From contig JAFIFS010000027.1 of assembly GCA_020831895.1 (NCBI GenBank), forward strand, positions 24,117 through 88,116: a stretch of 64,000 bases of DNA, written 5' to 3'. The notes under the pieces were generated by a model, which worked only from the letters and a program-made list of their open reading frames with translations, was not told where the DNA came from and did not search any database. Made by a program: the position numbers and the translations under genes. This document shows, piece by piece, positions 36,452 through 44,860 of the stretch. The DNA is from Chromatiales bacterium (lineage in GTDB: Bacteria > Pseudomonadota > Gammaproteobacteria > Steroidobacterales > GCA-2729495). Numbering within the stretch: position 1 is the first letter of the stretch; each line of letters starts with the position of its first letter.

Positions 36452-36479
36452 TTAGACTGGGTCTAAAGGAGAGAGTTCC
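36452..36479 (-). promoter_or_regulatory. RpoE/AlgU-like promoter of small RNA copy A
   Basis: Minus-strand GGAACTC (36479-36473), 16-base spacer, TCTAA (36456-36452). Spacing and both hexamers are identical to those of copy B, while the sequence between -35 and -10 differs at several sites. That argues for function. Confidence 0.65.
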
Positions 36480-36550
36480 CGGCGCGGGTGTCGGCTGCTG
36501 ATGCCGGCCGCCACGTCCCGTTTACCACCTCGCGGCTGCCCTGCGCGCCC

Positions 36551-39250
36551 CTAGTGCGCCTCGTCCCAGTTCCGGCCGACATCAGCGTGGACGCGCAGCG
36601 GCACGCTGAGCCCTCCAGCCGCCGACATCCGCTCGACCAGCCCGCTGCGGACCTCGTCCATCGCCTCGGCGCGGACCTCGACGACGAGTTCGTCATGCAC
36701 CTGCATGATCAGCCGGGCCGGCAGCCGCTCGTCAACCAGCCAGTGGTGCACATCCAGCATCGCCCGCTTGATGATGTCGGCGGCGCTGCCCTGCATGGGT
36801 GCGTTGATCGCGCTGCGCTCGGCGTACTGTCGCCGCTGCGCCTGGCGTGCATTGATCTCCGGGAGATACAGGCGTCGTCCAGATACCGTTTCCACCCAGC
36901 CCTGGGCTCGCGCCTGCTCGCGGGTGCGCTCCATGTAATCGCGGACCCCGGGGTAGCGCTCGAAGTAGCGATCAACATACTGCTGGGCCTCTCCGCGCCC
37001 GATGCCGAGCTGTCGCGACAGCCCGAACGCCGACATGCCGTAGATCAGCCCGAAGTTGATCGCCTTGGCCGAGCGTCGCTGCTCTGCGCTCACCTCGTCC
37101 AGGCTTACCCCGAACACCTCGGCTGCGGTGGCCTGGTGGATGTCCCGGTCATCGGCGAAGGCCGCCAGCAGCCCTTCGTCCCCGGACAGGTGCGCCATGA
37201 TGCGCAATTCAATCTGCGAGTAGTCCGCCGCGATCAGCCTGAAGCCCTCTGGCGCGATGAAGGCCTGCCGGATACGCCGGCCGGCGGCGTTGCGGATCGG
37301 TATGTTCTGCAGGTTCGGGTCCGATGATGACAGCCGTCCCGTCGCGGCCACGGCCTGGTGGTACGAGGTGTGGATGCGCCCGCTGCGCGCGTTGACCAGC
37401 GTCGGCAGCTTGTCGGTATAGGTGGACTTGAGCTTGCTCAGGCCGCGATGCTCAAGGATCATGCGCGGAAGCTCGTACTCCGCGGCCAGCTCCTCGAGCA
37501 CGTCCTCGGCAGTCGAGGGCTGCCCCTTCGGCGTCTTGCGCAGAACCGGCAGGCCCAGCTGTCCGAACAGGATCTCGGTCAGCTGGCGCGGTGACCCGAG
37601 GTTGAACGGCTGCCCCGCCAGGTCGTGCGCCTTGAGTTCCAGCGCAGCCATCTGCTTCGCGAACTCGCCGCTCATCTGCCTGAGCTGGCGCACGTCGACC
37701 AGCACGCCAGCAGCCTCCATTGCCTGCAGAACCCTGGACAGCGGCTGCTCGACCTCCCGGTAAAGCGTCGCCAGCCTGGCTTCTTCCTGCAGTGCAGGCC
37801 ACAGTGTTTGATGGACACGCAGCGTGATGTCCGCGTCCTCCGCGGCGTAGGGCCCGGCCTGCTCCAGCGCCACCTGGTCGAAGCCGATCTGGCGCGCGCC
37901 CTTGCCCGCGATTTCCTCGTAGCTCGTCGTCGTCAGCCCGAGGTAGTGGCGGGCCACTGAATCCAGATCGTGCCGGGTGGCCGTGCTGTTCAGCACATAG
38001 GATTCCAGCATCGTGTCATGACGCATGCCCCTGAGCCGTATGCCGTGGTTCGAAAGAACGTGCGCGTCATACTTGAGATGGTGACCGACCTTGGCCGAGC
38101 TGCCTTCGAGCCACGGCCGCATGCGCTCCAGCACCTCGTCCAGTGGCAGCTGTTCCGGACACCCCGGATAGGCGTGGCCCAGCGGGATATAGGCGGCCTC
38201 GCCGGGCTCTAGCGCAAGCGAGATGCCGACGATGCGTGCCTCCATGTAGTCCAGGCTCGTCGTCTCGGTGTCGAGCGCGACCAGCTCGGCCTGCGCGATG
38301 CGCGCGAGCCAGGCCTCGAGTGCGTCCCGGTCGAGCACGACCGAGTAGTTACGCTCATGCACCGCGGCCGGTGCCGGCTGGGTCGCACTGGACGTATTTT
38401 CCGCCAGGCTACGCAGCAGGGAGCGAAGCTCCAGCGTCTCGTAGAGCGAGCGCAGCACCTCGGCATCGGGCTCGCCGGCCAGCAGGTCGGCGGGGCCACA
38501 GTCCAGCGGGACATCGAGGCGGATGGTCGCAAGCTCGCGCGAGAGCCGCAGCTGGTCGAGGTGCGCGCGCAGGCTCTCGCCCACCTTGCCGGGGATCTCC
38601 TGCGCGTGCTCGATGATGTGGTCCAGTGTCCCGTATTCGCCGAGCCACTTCGCTGCGGTCTTGGGCCCAACTTTCGGCACGCCCGGGATGTTGTCGGAAC
38701 TGTCGCCGACCAGTGCGAGAAAGTCGATCATCTGGCCTGGCGTGACGCCGAATTTCCCGATGACACCCTGCACGTCGAGCCGCCGGTCGGTCATCGTATC
38801 GACCAGCGTGACGTGCTCGCCGACCAGCTGGGCCATGTCCTTGTCGCCCGTGGACACCAGCGTGCGAAGCCCCTGGTCGGTCGCCTGGCGCGCGAGCGTC
38901 CCGATCACGTCGTCGGCCTCGACCCCGGACACCCGGAGCAGCGGCAGCCCCTGGGCTCGGACGATTTCCGCCAGGGGCTCGATCTGGCTGCGCAGGGCGT
39001 CGGGCATGGGCGGCCGGTGGGCCTTGTACTGGTCGAAGAGCTCGTCCCGGAACGTCCGGCCCGGCGCGTCCATGACGACCGCAACATGATCGGGCTGCTG
39101 CTCGCGCATCAGCTTCTGCAGCATGTTCAGCACCCCGAGCACTGCACCCGTGTGCTGACCCTGGCTGCTCGTCAGCTCAGGCAGCGCGTGAAAGGCGCGA
39201 TAGAGGTACGAGGAGCCGTCTACGAGCAGAAGCAGCGGGCGCTCGCTCAT
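36551..39250 (-). CDS. polA: DNA polymerase I
   Basis: 899 residues from MSERPLLLLVDGSSYLYRAFHALP; upstream codons only add unrelated residues. All three domains are present: the 5' nuclease (DGSSYLYRA, VVMDAPGRTFR, SGVEADDVIGTLA, GDSSDNIPGV), the proofreading 3'-5' exonuclease with its acidic site (VALDTETTSLDYME) and the family A polymerase. The polymerase has DYSQIELRIMAHLSGD, RRSAKAINFGLIYGM and QVHDELVVEV. It fills gaps and removes RNA primers. Length is slightly below the E. coli enzyme (928). Confidence 0.97.
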   Translation of the reverse strand: MSERPLLLLVDGSSYLYRAFHALPELTSSQGQHTGAVLGVLNMLQKLMREQQPDHVAVVMDAPGRTFRDELFDQYKAHRPPMPDALRSQIEPLAEIVRAQGLPLLRVSGVEADDVIGTLARQATDQGLRTLVSTGDKDMAQLVGEHVTLVDTMTDRRLDVQGVIGKFGVTPGQMIDFLALVGDSSDNIPGVPKVGPKTAAKWLGEYGTLDHIIEHAQEIPGKVGESLRAHLDQLRLSRELATIRLDVPLDCGPADLLAGEPDAEVLRSLYETLELRSLLRSLAENTSSATQPAPAAVHERNYSVVLDRDALEAWLARIAQAELVALDTETTSLDYMEARIVGISLALEPGEAAYIPLGHAYPGCPEQLPLDEVLERMRPWLEGSSAKVGHHLKYDAHVLSNHGIRLRGMRHDTMLESYVLNSTATRHDLDSVARHYLGLTTTSYEEIAGKGARQIGFDQVALEQAGPYAAEDADITLRVHQTLWPALQEEARLATLYREVEQPLSRVLQAMEAAGVLVDVRQLRQMSGEFAKQMAALELKAHDLAGQPFNLGSPRQLTEILFGQLGLPVLRKTPKGQPSTAEDVLEELAAEYELPRMILEHRGLSKLKSTYTDKLPTLVNARSGRIHTSYHQAVAATGRLSSSDPNLQNIPIRNAAGRRIRQAFIAPEGFRLIAADYSQIELRIMAHLSGDEGLLAAFADDRDIHQATAAEVFGVSLDEVSAEQRRSAKAINFGLIYGMSAFGLSRQLGIGRGEAQQYVDRYFERYPGVRDYMERTREQARAQGWVETVSGRRLYLPEINARQAQRRQYAERSAINAPMQGSAADIIKRAMLDVHHWLVDERLPARLIMQVHDELVVEVRAEAMDEVRSGLVERMSAAGGLSVPLRVHADVGRNWDEAH

Positions 39251-39269
39251 CTCCGGGAAGCGCTGCCGT

Positions 39270-39470
39270 TCATCCGCGTGGCCTCTCTTCATCCTGATCC
39301 GGCTCGTCTTCAGGTGCAGCGTCTTCGCCCGCCGGCCATGCCGTAATGTCCGGTTCCGGCTCCTCGCCGGGCAGGAACAGGTCACCCTTCATGCCGCAGC
39401 CGGTGAGCACCAGCATCGCCGCGCACAGGGCCAGCGCAGCCCCCTGGCGCTCAGGCCGCACCGCCGTCAC
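39270..39470 (-). CDS. lptM: LptM (YifL)-type small lipoprotein
   Basis: 66 residues from GTG 39470 (or 63 from GTG 39461), overlapping the argH stop. A signal peptide ALALCAAMLVLTGCG ends in a perfect lipobox LTGC, followed by GMKGDLFLPGE. This is the hallmark G(M/L)KGxLxxP of LptM, which aids assembly of the LPS translocon LptD-LptE. The acidic tail (EDEPDQDEE) is typical low complexity. It is often missed because it is short. Confidence 0.82.
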   Translation of the reverse strand: MTAVRPERQGAALALCAAMLVLTGCGMKGDLFLPGEEPEPDITAWPAGEDAAPEDEPDQDEERPRG

Positions 39471-40653
39471 CCCCTGCAAGCTCGCGCCCGACGCGCTGGT
39501 AGGCCTCGCGGAAGCTGATGCCCTCCTCGAGCACCAGCCGGTTCGCGCGTCCTGCTGCATGCACGCCCGGATCCATGCGGATGTTCTCCGGCAGAAAGCG
39601 GAGGCCGCCGACGAGGTATTCAATGATCGCCAGCGAGTCGGCACTCAGGTCGATCGCCCTGAACAGCGGTGCCTTGACCCGCTGCAGGTCACGCTGGTAG
39701 CCGGAGCCCAGCTTGGCCTGCAGGCCGAGGATCTCCGTCAGGCAGCCGTTGAGCGTGGCGCCGGCGCCGCGCACCAGCTCGAGTACGTCGGGGTTGCGCT
39801 TCTGGGGCATGATGGAGGACCCGGTTGTCATCGACTCGGGGAGCGCGACGAAGCGGAACTCCTGCGTGTAGAACAGCAGCAGGTCGCTGGCCAGCCGTCC
39901 GAGGTCCTGCATCGATACCGTGAGTTCGAACACCAGCGCGGCCTCGGCCTTGCCGCGCGAAAGCTGGACCGCGGTCACCGGTTCGTGGATCGTGTCGAAG
40001 CCTAGCGCGCGGCGTGTCGCCTCGCGGTCGATCGGCAGGCCGGGCGCCCCATAGCCCGCCGCGCTGCCCAGCGGATTGCGGCTGATGCGCCGGTGCGTCG
40101 CGCGTATCGCTGCGGCATCGTCGCGCAGCTCCGTCGCGAACCCACCGGCCCACAGTTGGACCGAACTCGGCATCGCCTGCTGCATATGCGTGTAGCCTGG
40201 CAGTTCGGTGTCTGCTTCACGCTCGGCCAGCGCGTCCAGCGCGCTGGCCAGCTTCTCTGCCGCCGCGGCGAGATCCTCGGCGGCATCCTGCAGGTAGAGG
40301 CGCAGCGCGGCCAGCACCTGGTCGTTGCGTGACCGCCCCAGGTGAATGCGACGGCCGGCTTCCCCGGCCATTGCCGTCAGGCGCTGCTCCAGGGCCGTGT
40401 GCACATCCTCTTCCTGCAGCGAGATCGTCCACTCGCCTGCGGCGTGTGAAGCTGCAAGCGACTCGAGTCCCGTGCGGATGGCCCTGAAGTCCTGGTCAGA
40501 CAGTAGCTTCTGCTCATGCAGCATACGGGCATGCGCTATCGACGCCCGAACATCGTAGGGGACCAGGCGCCCATCGAGCACGTGGTCTTCCCCGGCTGTA
40601 TATCGCAGGATGCGCTCATCCAGCGGTTGTCCCTTGTCCCAGAGGCGTTTCAC
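39451..40653 (-). CDS. argH: Argininosuccinate lyase
   Basis: 400 residues, shorter than E. coli ArgH (457), which extends about 60 residues further at the C-terminus. Signature SSIMPQKRNPD near residue 285 is intact, as are HLGRSRNDQV, PGYTHMQQAMPSS and NPLGSAAGYG. The last two match the Bacteroidetes/Xanthomonas-type ArgH. It cleaves argininosuccinate to arginine and fumarate, the last step of the pathway. It ends at GRELAGGDGGAA, overlapping the lptM start. Whether the missing C-terminal helices matter is unknown; the core active site is complete. Confidence 0.93.
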   Translation of the reverse strand: MKRLWDKGQPLDERILRYTAGEDHVLDGRLVPYDVRASIAHARMLHEQKLLSDQDFRAIRTGLESLAASHAAGEWTISLQEEDVHTALEQRLTAMAGEAGRRIHLGRSRNDQVLAALRLYLQDAAEDLAAAAEKLASALDALAEREADTELPGYTHMQQAMPSSVQLWAGGFATELRDDAAAIRATHRRISRNPLGSAAGYGAPGLPIDREATRRALGFDTIHEPVTAVQLSRGKAEAALVFELTVSMQDLGRLASDLLLFYTQEFRFVALPESMTTGSSIMPQKRNPDVLELVRGAGATLNGCLTEILGLQAKLGSGYQRDLQRVKAPLFRAIDLSADSLAIIEYLVGGLRFLPENIRMDPGVHAAGRANRLVLEEGISFREAYQRVGRELAGGDGGAA

Positions 40654-40672
40654 CTGCGTTCTCCTGTCCGCC

Positions 40673-41611
40673 TCAGCGGCCCTTGCCCTGTTCCTCGTCG
40701 CTCAGCGTCGCGATGTTCTCGACCACCAGCGTCCCGGTCCCCTCGTTGGTGAACACCTCGAGCAGCAGGCTGTCGGGTACCTTCCACGAGATGATGTGCA
40801 CGCGCGGAACACCGCCGCGGATCGCGGTCTCGATCGCTGTCGCCTTGGGCAGCATGCCCTCAGCCAGGGAGCCTTTCACACGCAGCGCCTGCAGGCCGTC
40901 CAGGTCGATGTAGGAGACCAGGGAGGCCGGGTCGCTGCGGTCCTCCAGGATGCCGGGCGCGCCCGTGGCCAGCACGAGCTTGGCGGCACCGAGGGCCGAG
41001 GCCAGCGCCGCTGCCACGGTGTCGGCATTGATGTTGAGGAGCGTGCCGCTGTCATCGGCCGAAAGCGGGCTCACAATTGGCACCATGCCGCTCTCGAGCT
41101 GGGCCTTCAGCACATCCGCGTCCACCGTGTCGATGTCGCCAACGAAGCCGTAGTCCACCGCAGCCTCGCCCTCGCCCGGCACCGCAACCGGGGGCCTGCG
41201 ATGTGCCCTGATCAGGCCCGCATCGACGCCGCTGATCCCGACGGCCGGCAGCTCGAGTTCCCGGCAGATCGCCAGGATCCGGGTGTTGATCTGCCCGTTC
41301 AGCACCATCGTCGCCACTTCCAGCGTATCGGCGTCGGTGACGCGTCGCCCAGCCACCATACGTGTCGAGACCCCCAGCGCCCGGGCAAGCTCGGTCGCCT
41401 GCGGGCCTCCGCCATGCACGAGCACGACGCGGATGCCGACCTGGTGAAGTATGGCCACCTGCTCGAGCAGGTTGCGCGTCGCATCGGCCGAGGCGAAAAC
41501 CTCGCCGCCGGCCTTGAGCACGAAGGTCTGGCGCTTGAACATGCGGATGTAAGGCGCCGCATGCTTGAGTGCGCCCACGACAATGTCGCGATTCTGCAGG
41601 TTCTGGATCAT
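40673..41611 (-). CDS. argB: Acetylglutamate kinase
   Basis: 312 residues, amino-acid-kinase fold. An N-terminal VLKAGGEVFA replaces the common VKYGG. HGGGPQATE and LNINADTVAAALA match ArgB, and a GSLAEGMLPKATAIE segment is the substrate-site motif (GGMIPK in many homologues). It phosphorylates an N-acylated glutamate. The C-terminal acetyltransferase domain of Xanthomonas-type fused ArgB is absent, so the acyl group must be supplied by another protein. Start ATG directly follows the argF-prime stop. Confidence 0.92.
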   Translation of the reverse strand: MIQNLQNRDIVVGALKHAAPYIRMFKRQTFVLKAGGEVFASADATRNLLEQVAILHQVGIRVVLVHGGGPQATELARALGVSTRMVAGRRVTDADTLEVATMVLNGQINTRILAICRELELPAVGISGVDAGLIRAHRRPPVAVPGEGEAAVDYGFVGDIDTVDADVLKAQLESGMVPIVSPLSADDSGTLLNINADTVAAALASALGAAKLVLATGAPGILEDRSDPASLVSYIDLDGLQALRVKGSLAEGMLPKATAIETAIRGGVPRVHIISWKVPDSLLLEVFTNEGTGTLVVENIATLSDEEQGKGR

Positions 41612-42625
41612 CTACGCCCCCGGTCCGATCATCTGGTAGAGGACAGCCATCTGTCCCCACATCCGGTTCTGTGCCTCCTGGATGACGACGCTTCGCGGTC
41701 CATCCAGCACCCGGTCGGTGACCGCCACACCGCGGCGTACCGGCAGGCAGTGCATGAGCCGGCAGTCCGGCGCTGTCGTCCCGAACCACGGGTCGTCCAC
41801 GCACCAGTCCTGCAGCTGCTCCCGAAGCTCGGCATCGGCCAGGCGATCGCCGTAGTGCCGGGTCGAGGACCACTCCTTCGCGTAGATCACCTGTGCGCCC
41901 TCGAGCGCCTCCGCCCGGTCATTGGTGGCTCTGACCGAGCCACCGCTATGCTCAGCTGCCGCCCTGGCCCTGGCCATGATCGGCTCCGGCAGCTCGAAGC
42001 CCTCCGGTGCAGCGACAGTGACGTCCATACCGCGCATCGCGGCCATGTGCAGGGTGGCGGACGGAACCGCGAGCGGCAGCGCGCGCGGGTGCCAGGCCCA
42101 GCTGAGGACGAACTTGCCGCCCTGTCGCGGAATGCCCAGGTCATCCATGGTCTTCCAGTCAGCCAGGCTCTGGCACGGGTGCTGGATCGCCGACTCCATG
42201 TTGATCAGTGGCACGGTCACCAGCTCGCGCATGGCCTTGTACTCGCGGTCCGACAGGTCGTCCTCGAGGCTGCTGCGGTTGGCGAAGGCACGGATGCCCA
42301 GCGCGTCGGCATAGGAGCTGATGACGGGCACTGCCTCGCGCAGGTGCTCGGCGGCGGCCCCGTCCATCACGATGCCGGAACGTGTCTCCAGCCCGTGGAT
42401 CGACATGTCCGGTGAGATCACGAACGAGCCACCGCCCAGGCGCAGCATCGCAGCCTGGAAAGAGGACAGTGTCCGCAGCGACGGGCTGAGGAACAGCAGC
42501 GCGAGCACCTTGCCGGCCAGCGCCTGGGGTTCGGGCCGATCCTGCAGCCGGCGCGCGAGCTTCAGCAGCGACTCGACTGCCGCGGGGTCGAGCTCGGCCA
42601 AGTCGTTGAATTCCTTCAGTGACAT
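41612..42625 (-). CDS. N-acylornithine carbamoyltransferase (ArgF-prime family)
   Basis: 337 residues from MSLKEFNDLAE; the upstream frame is not conserved. It belongs to the acetyl/succinylornithine carbamoyltransferase clade, not to ordinary ArgF. It has FLSPSLRTLSSFQ as phosphate loop, IVMDGAAAEHLREAVPV, NMESAIQHPCQSLAD and MHCLPVRRGV. The residue two before EH in MDGxxxEH distinguishes acetyl- (Glu) from succinyl- (Pro) ornithine enzymes; here it is Ala, so the acyl specificity is open. It makes N-acylcitrulline, which an ArgE-type deacylase (not in this window) would release. Confidence 0.88.
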   Translation of the reverse strand: MSLKEFNDLAELDPAAVESLLKLARRLQDRPEPQALAGKVLALLFLSPSLRTLSSFQAAMLRLGGGSFVISPDMSIHGLETRSGIVMDGAAAEHLREAVPVISSYADALGIRAFANRSSLEDDLSDREYKAMRELVTVPLINMESAIQHPCQSLADWKTMDDLGIPRQGGKFVLSWAWHPRALPLAVPSATLHMAAMRGMDVTVAAPEGFELPEPIMARARAAAEHSGGSVRATNDRAEALEGAQVIYAKEWSSTRHYGDRLADAELREQLQDWCVDDPWFGTTAPDCRLMHCLPVRRGVAVTDRVLDGPRSVVIQEAQNRMWGQMAVLYQMIGPGA

Positions 42626-42656
42626 GTGGGTTTTCCTGTGGGTTTCGGGCAGAGGT

Positions 42657-43799
42657 TCAGGCTTGCATTGTCGACAGCACCGCGAGGAAGTGATCGACAT
42701 GCTGCCGCTCGAGGTTCAGCGGGGGCAGCAGCCGGATCACGTTCGGGTCGGCGCTCGCGCCGACCAGGATGTCCCGCTCCAGCAGCTCGGACAGCACCTG
42801 CCGCGCCGGCCGGCTGCAGCGCAGGCCGAGGAGGAAGCCGCGTCCCTGGACGCCGGTCACCGGGCCGAGGGGCATCGCTGCGCGCAGCGCCCCGCCCAAG
42901 GCATACACGCTGTCGATGAGCCCATCGCGCTCGATCACGTCGATCACGGTCTCGATCAGCGCACAGGCCAGCGGCCCACCACCGAAGGTCGTGCCGAGGT
43001 CGCCATGCCTCAGCTCCCGGGCGACTTCGGCGCCCATGAGTAGCGCGCTGGTCGGAAAGCCGGCGGCCAGCGACTTGGCCACGGTGAGCATGTCGGGCTT
43101 CACCCCGTAGAGGTCGATCGCGAACGGCGCGCCGCAGCGGCCCATGCCCGACTGGACCTCGTCCGCGATCAGCAGCGCCCCGTGGCGCCCGCAGGCCTCG
43201 GCAATCGTCCGGACGAAATCCGCGTCCAGGTCGAAGGCGCCAGCCTGGCCCTGAACGGGCTCGAGTATCACGGCCGCGGTTTCGCCGTCGATCAGCTCAA
43301 TCGCGACGCTGCTGTCGTTGCGCGGAATGAAGTCGACCTCGAGCGGCGTACGCGGGAAACCGTACCACTTGTCGAGTGCGCCCCAGGTTACGGCTGCCGC
43401 TGCCGCCGTGCGGCCATGGAAGCCATGCTCGATCGCGATCACGCGCCGCCGGCCTGTCAGGCGGCAGGCCAGGCGCAGCGCATTCTCGTTGGCCTCGGCC
43501 CCGCTGTTGGCGAAGAACACACGGTCCAGGTGCGGCTGTGCGAAGCCGGCGAGGCGCCGGGCCGCACGCTCGCGCACATCGAGGGCGACCACGTTGCTGG
43601 CAAAGAACAGCTTCCGTGCCTGCTCCTCCAGTGCGCGCATGACATCCGGATGGCCGTAGCCCAGCGCGGCGACGGCATGGCCCCCGTAGAGGTCCAGCAC
43701 CCGGCGCTCACCGGAGAAAAGCCACGGTCCCTCACCACGATCCGGGGTGAAGGGCAGGTAGGGATAGACATCGACCAGGTGTGTATTGCTGCCGTTCAT
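42657..43799 (-). CDS. argD: Acylornithine aminotransferase (ArgD-type)
   Basis: 380 residues from MNGSNTHLVDV; the very long frame upstream is a shadow over argC. Class III PLP aminotransferase. The acidic cofactor site lies in LLIADEVQSGMGR, Lys242 in LTVAKSLAAG forms the Schiff base, and FFANSGAEANENALRLA binds phosphate. It transaminates N-acyl-glutamate semialdehyde to N-acyl-ornithine. It sits between argC (two-base gap) and the carbamoyltransferase, in pathway order. Confidence 0.92.
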   Translation of the reverse strand: MNGSNTHLVDVYPYLPFTPDRGEGPWLFSGERRVLDLYGGHAVAALGYGHPDVMRALEEQARKLFFASNVVALDVRERAARRLAGFAQPHLDRVFFANSGAEANENALRLACRLTGRRRVIAIEHGFHGRTAAAAAVTWGALDKWYGFPRTPLEVDFIPRNDSSVAIELIDGETAAVILEPVQGQAGAFDLDADFVRTIAEACGRHGALLIADEVQSGMGRCGAPFAIDLYGVKPDMLTVAKSLAAGFPTSALLMGAEVARELRHGDLGTTFGGGPLACALIETVIDVIERDGLIDSVYALGGALRAAMPLGPVTGVQGRGFLLGLRCSRPARQVLSELLERDILVGASADPNVIRLLPPLNLERQHVDHFLAVLSTMQA

Positions 43800-43801
43800 G
43801 A

Positions 43802-44860
43802 TCAGGTCCAGCCCAGTGCCGGCGCGGTGAGGCCCGTCTCCTCGGGCCAGCCGAGAAGGCGGTTCATCCACTGCATGGCGCCCCCGGCGGCGCCCTTCAC
43901 GAGGTTGTCGATCACGACCATAACGGCCAGCTGCTCCCCATCGCAGCTGACGCCTATGTTGGCGTAGTTGCTGCCTGCCACGGCCTTGATGCGGGGCATG
44001 CCGTCCACCACCTCGACGAAGGGCTGGCCGGCGTAGAATCCGGCGATCTGCTCGCGCACGGTATCCTCGCCTGCCGGCCTGGCGAGCCGTGTCTGCAGCG
44101 TCAGGTAGATGCCCCGGGCGAAAGGCCCGGAATGGGGTACGAAATGCAGCGCGGGACGGGCGCCGGTCAGGCGCGCGCAGATGCCGACCACCTCCGGCGC
44201 ATGACGGTGCCGCAGGGGCTGGTAGGCATACAGGTTCGAGTGGCGCTCCGGATGGTGTGTGCCGCTGCCCGGGGAGCGACCCGACCCCGTGCTGCCGGTG
44301 ATGCCGACGGCATGCAGGTCGGAGCCGGCCAGGCCGAGGCTGAGCAGGGGCACCGCCGCCAGCAGCATCGCGGTCGAAAAGCACCCCGGGTGCCCGACGA
44401 AAGGCCGTGGCGTGCCCGGAAGATGCTCGGGCAATGCGCAGGCGAAGCGGTCCAGCAGCTCCGGCGCCCCGTGGGGGTGCCGGTAGACCTTTGCGTAGGC
44501 ATCGGCATCGGCAAAGCGGAAGTCCGCCGACACGTCGACGATCGTGAGCTCGCTCCCGGCTGCCTCCCCGTGCCGGATCATGCCGGCGATCAGCTCCGCG
44601 CTGGCCCCATGCGGCGCGGCCGAGAACAGCGCCAGGCGTCCTGGACTGAAGCGCCCGAGCAGCTCCTCGCGCGCGGCAAAGCGCTGACTGCCTGCGCCAC
44701 CCTGCAGGTGCGGGAACGCATGGCGCAGGGGCTGGCCGGCCTGGCTGTCCGACATCACACCGGCCAGCTCCAGGTGCGGGTGCAGGCTGATCAGGCGCAG
44801 CAGCTCGCCGGCGACATAGCCGCTGCCGCCGAGCACGAGCGCGGGTATCCGGCCAGCCAT
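43802..44860 (-). CDS. argC: N-acetyl-gamma-glutamyl-phosphate reductase
   Basis: 352 residues. An NADPH Rossmann domain (VLGGSGYVAGELLRL) and a catalytic domain with Cys160 in VGHPGCFSTA. Later motifs ITGSTGSGR, HFVPHSGPFARGIY and VVIDNLVKGAAGGAMQ complete the ArgC pattern. It reduces the acylglutamyl phosphate made by ArgB. Its start overlaps the stop of the DUF1611 gene by one base, so the two are translationally coupled. Confidence 0.94.
   Translation of the reverse strand: MAGRIPALVLGGSGYVAGELLRLISLHPHLELAGVMSDSQAGQPLRHAFPHLQGGAGSQRFAAREELLGRFSPGRLALFSAAPHGASAELIAGMIRHGEAAGSELTIVDVSADFRFADADAYAKVYRHPHGAPELLDRFACALPEHLPGTPRPFVGHPGCFSTAMLLAAVPLLSLGLAGSDLHAVGITGSTGSGRSPGSGTHHPERHSNLYAYQPLRHRHAPEVVGICARLTGARPALHFVPHSGPFARGIYLTLQTRLARPAGEDTVREQIAGFYAGQPFVEVVDGMPRIKAVAGSNYANIGVSCDGEQLAVMVVIDNLVKGAAGGAMQWMNRLLGWPEETGLTAPALGWT

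Noticed and set aside
39451..40653. ArgH as a truncated pseudogene
   Set aside because: The missing C-terminal residues are not catalytic, the frame is intact, the signature is perfect and the gene is tightly placed in the operon.
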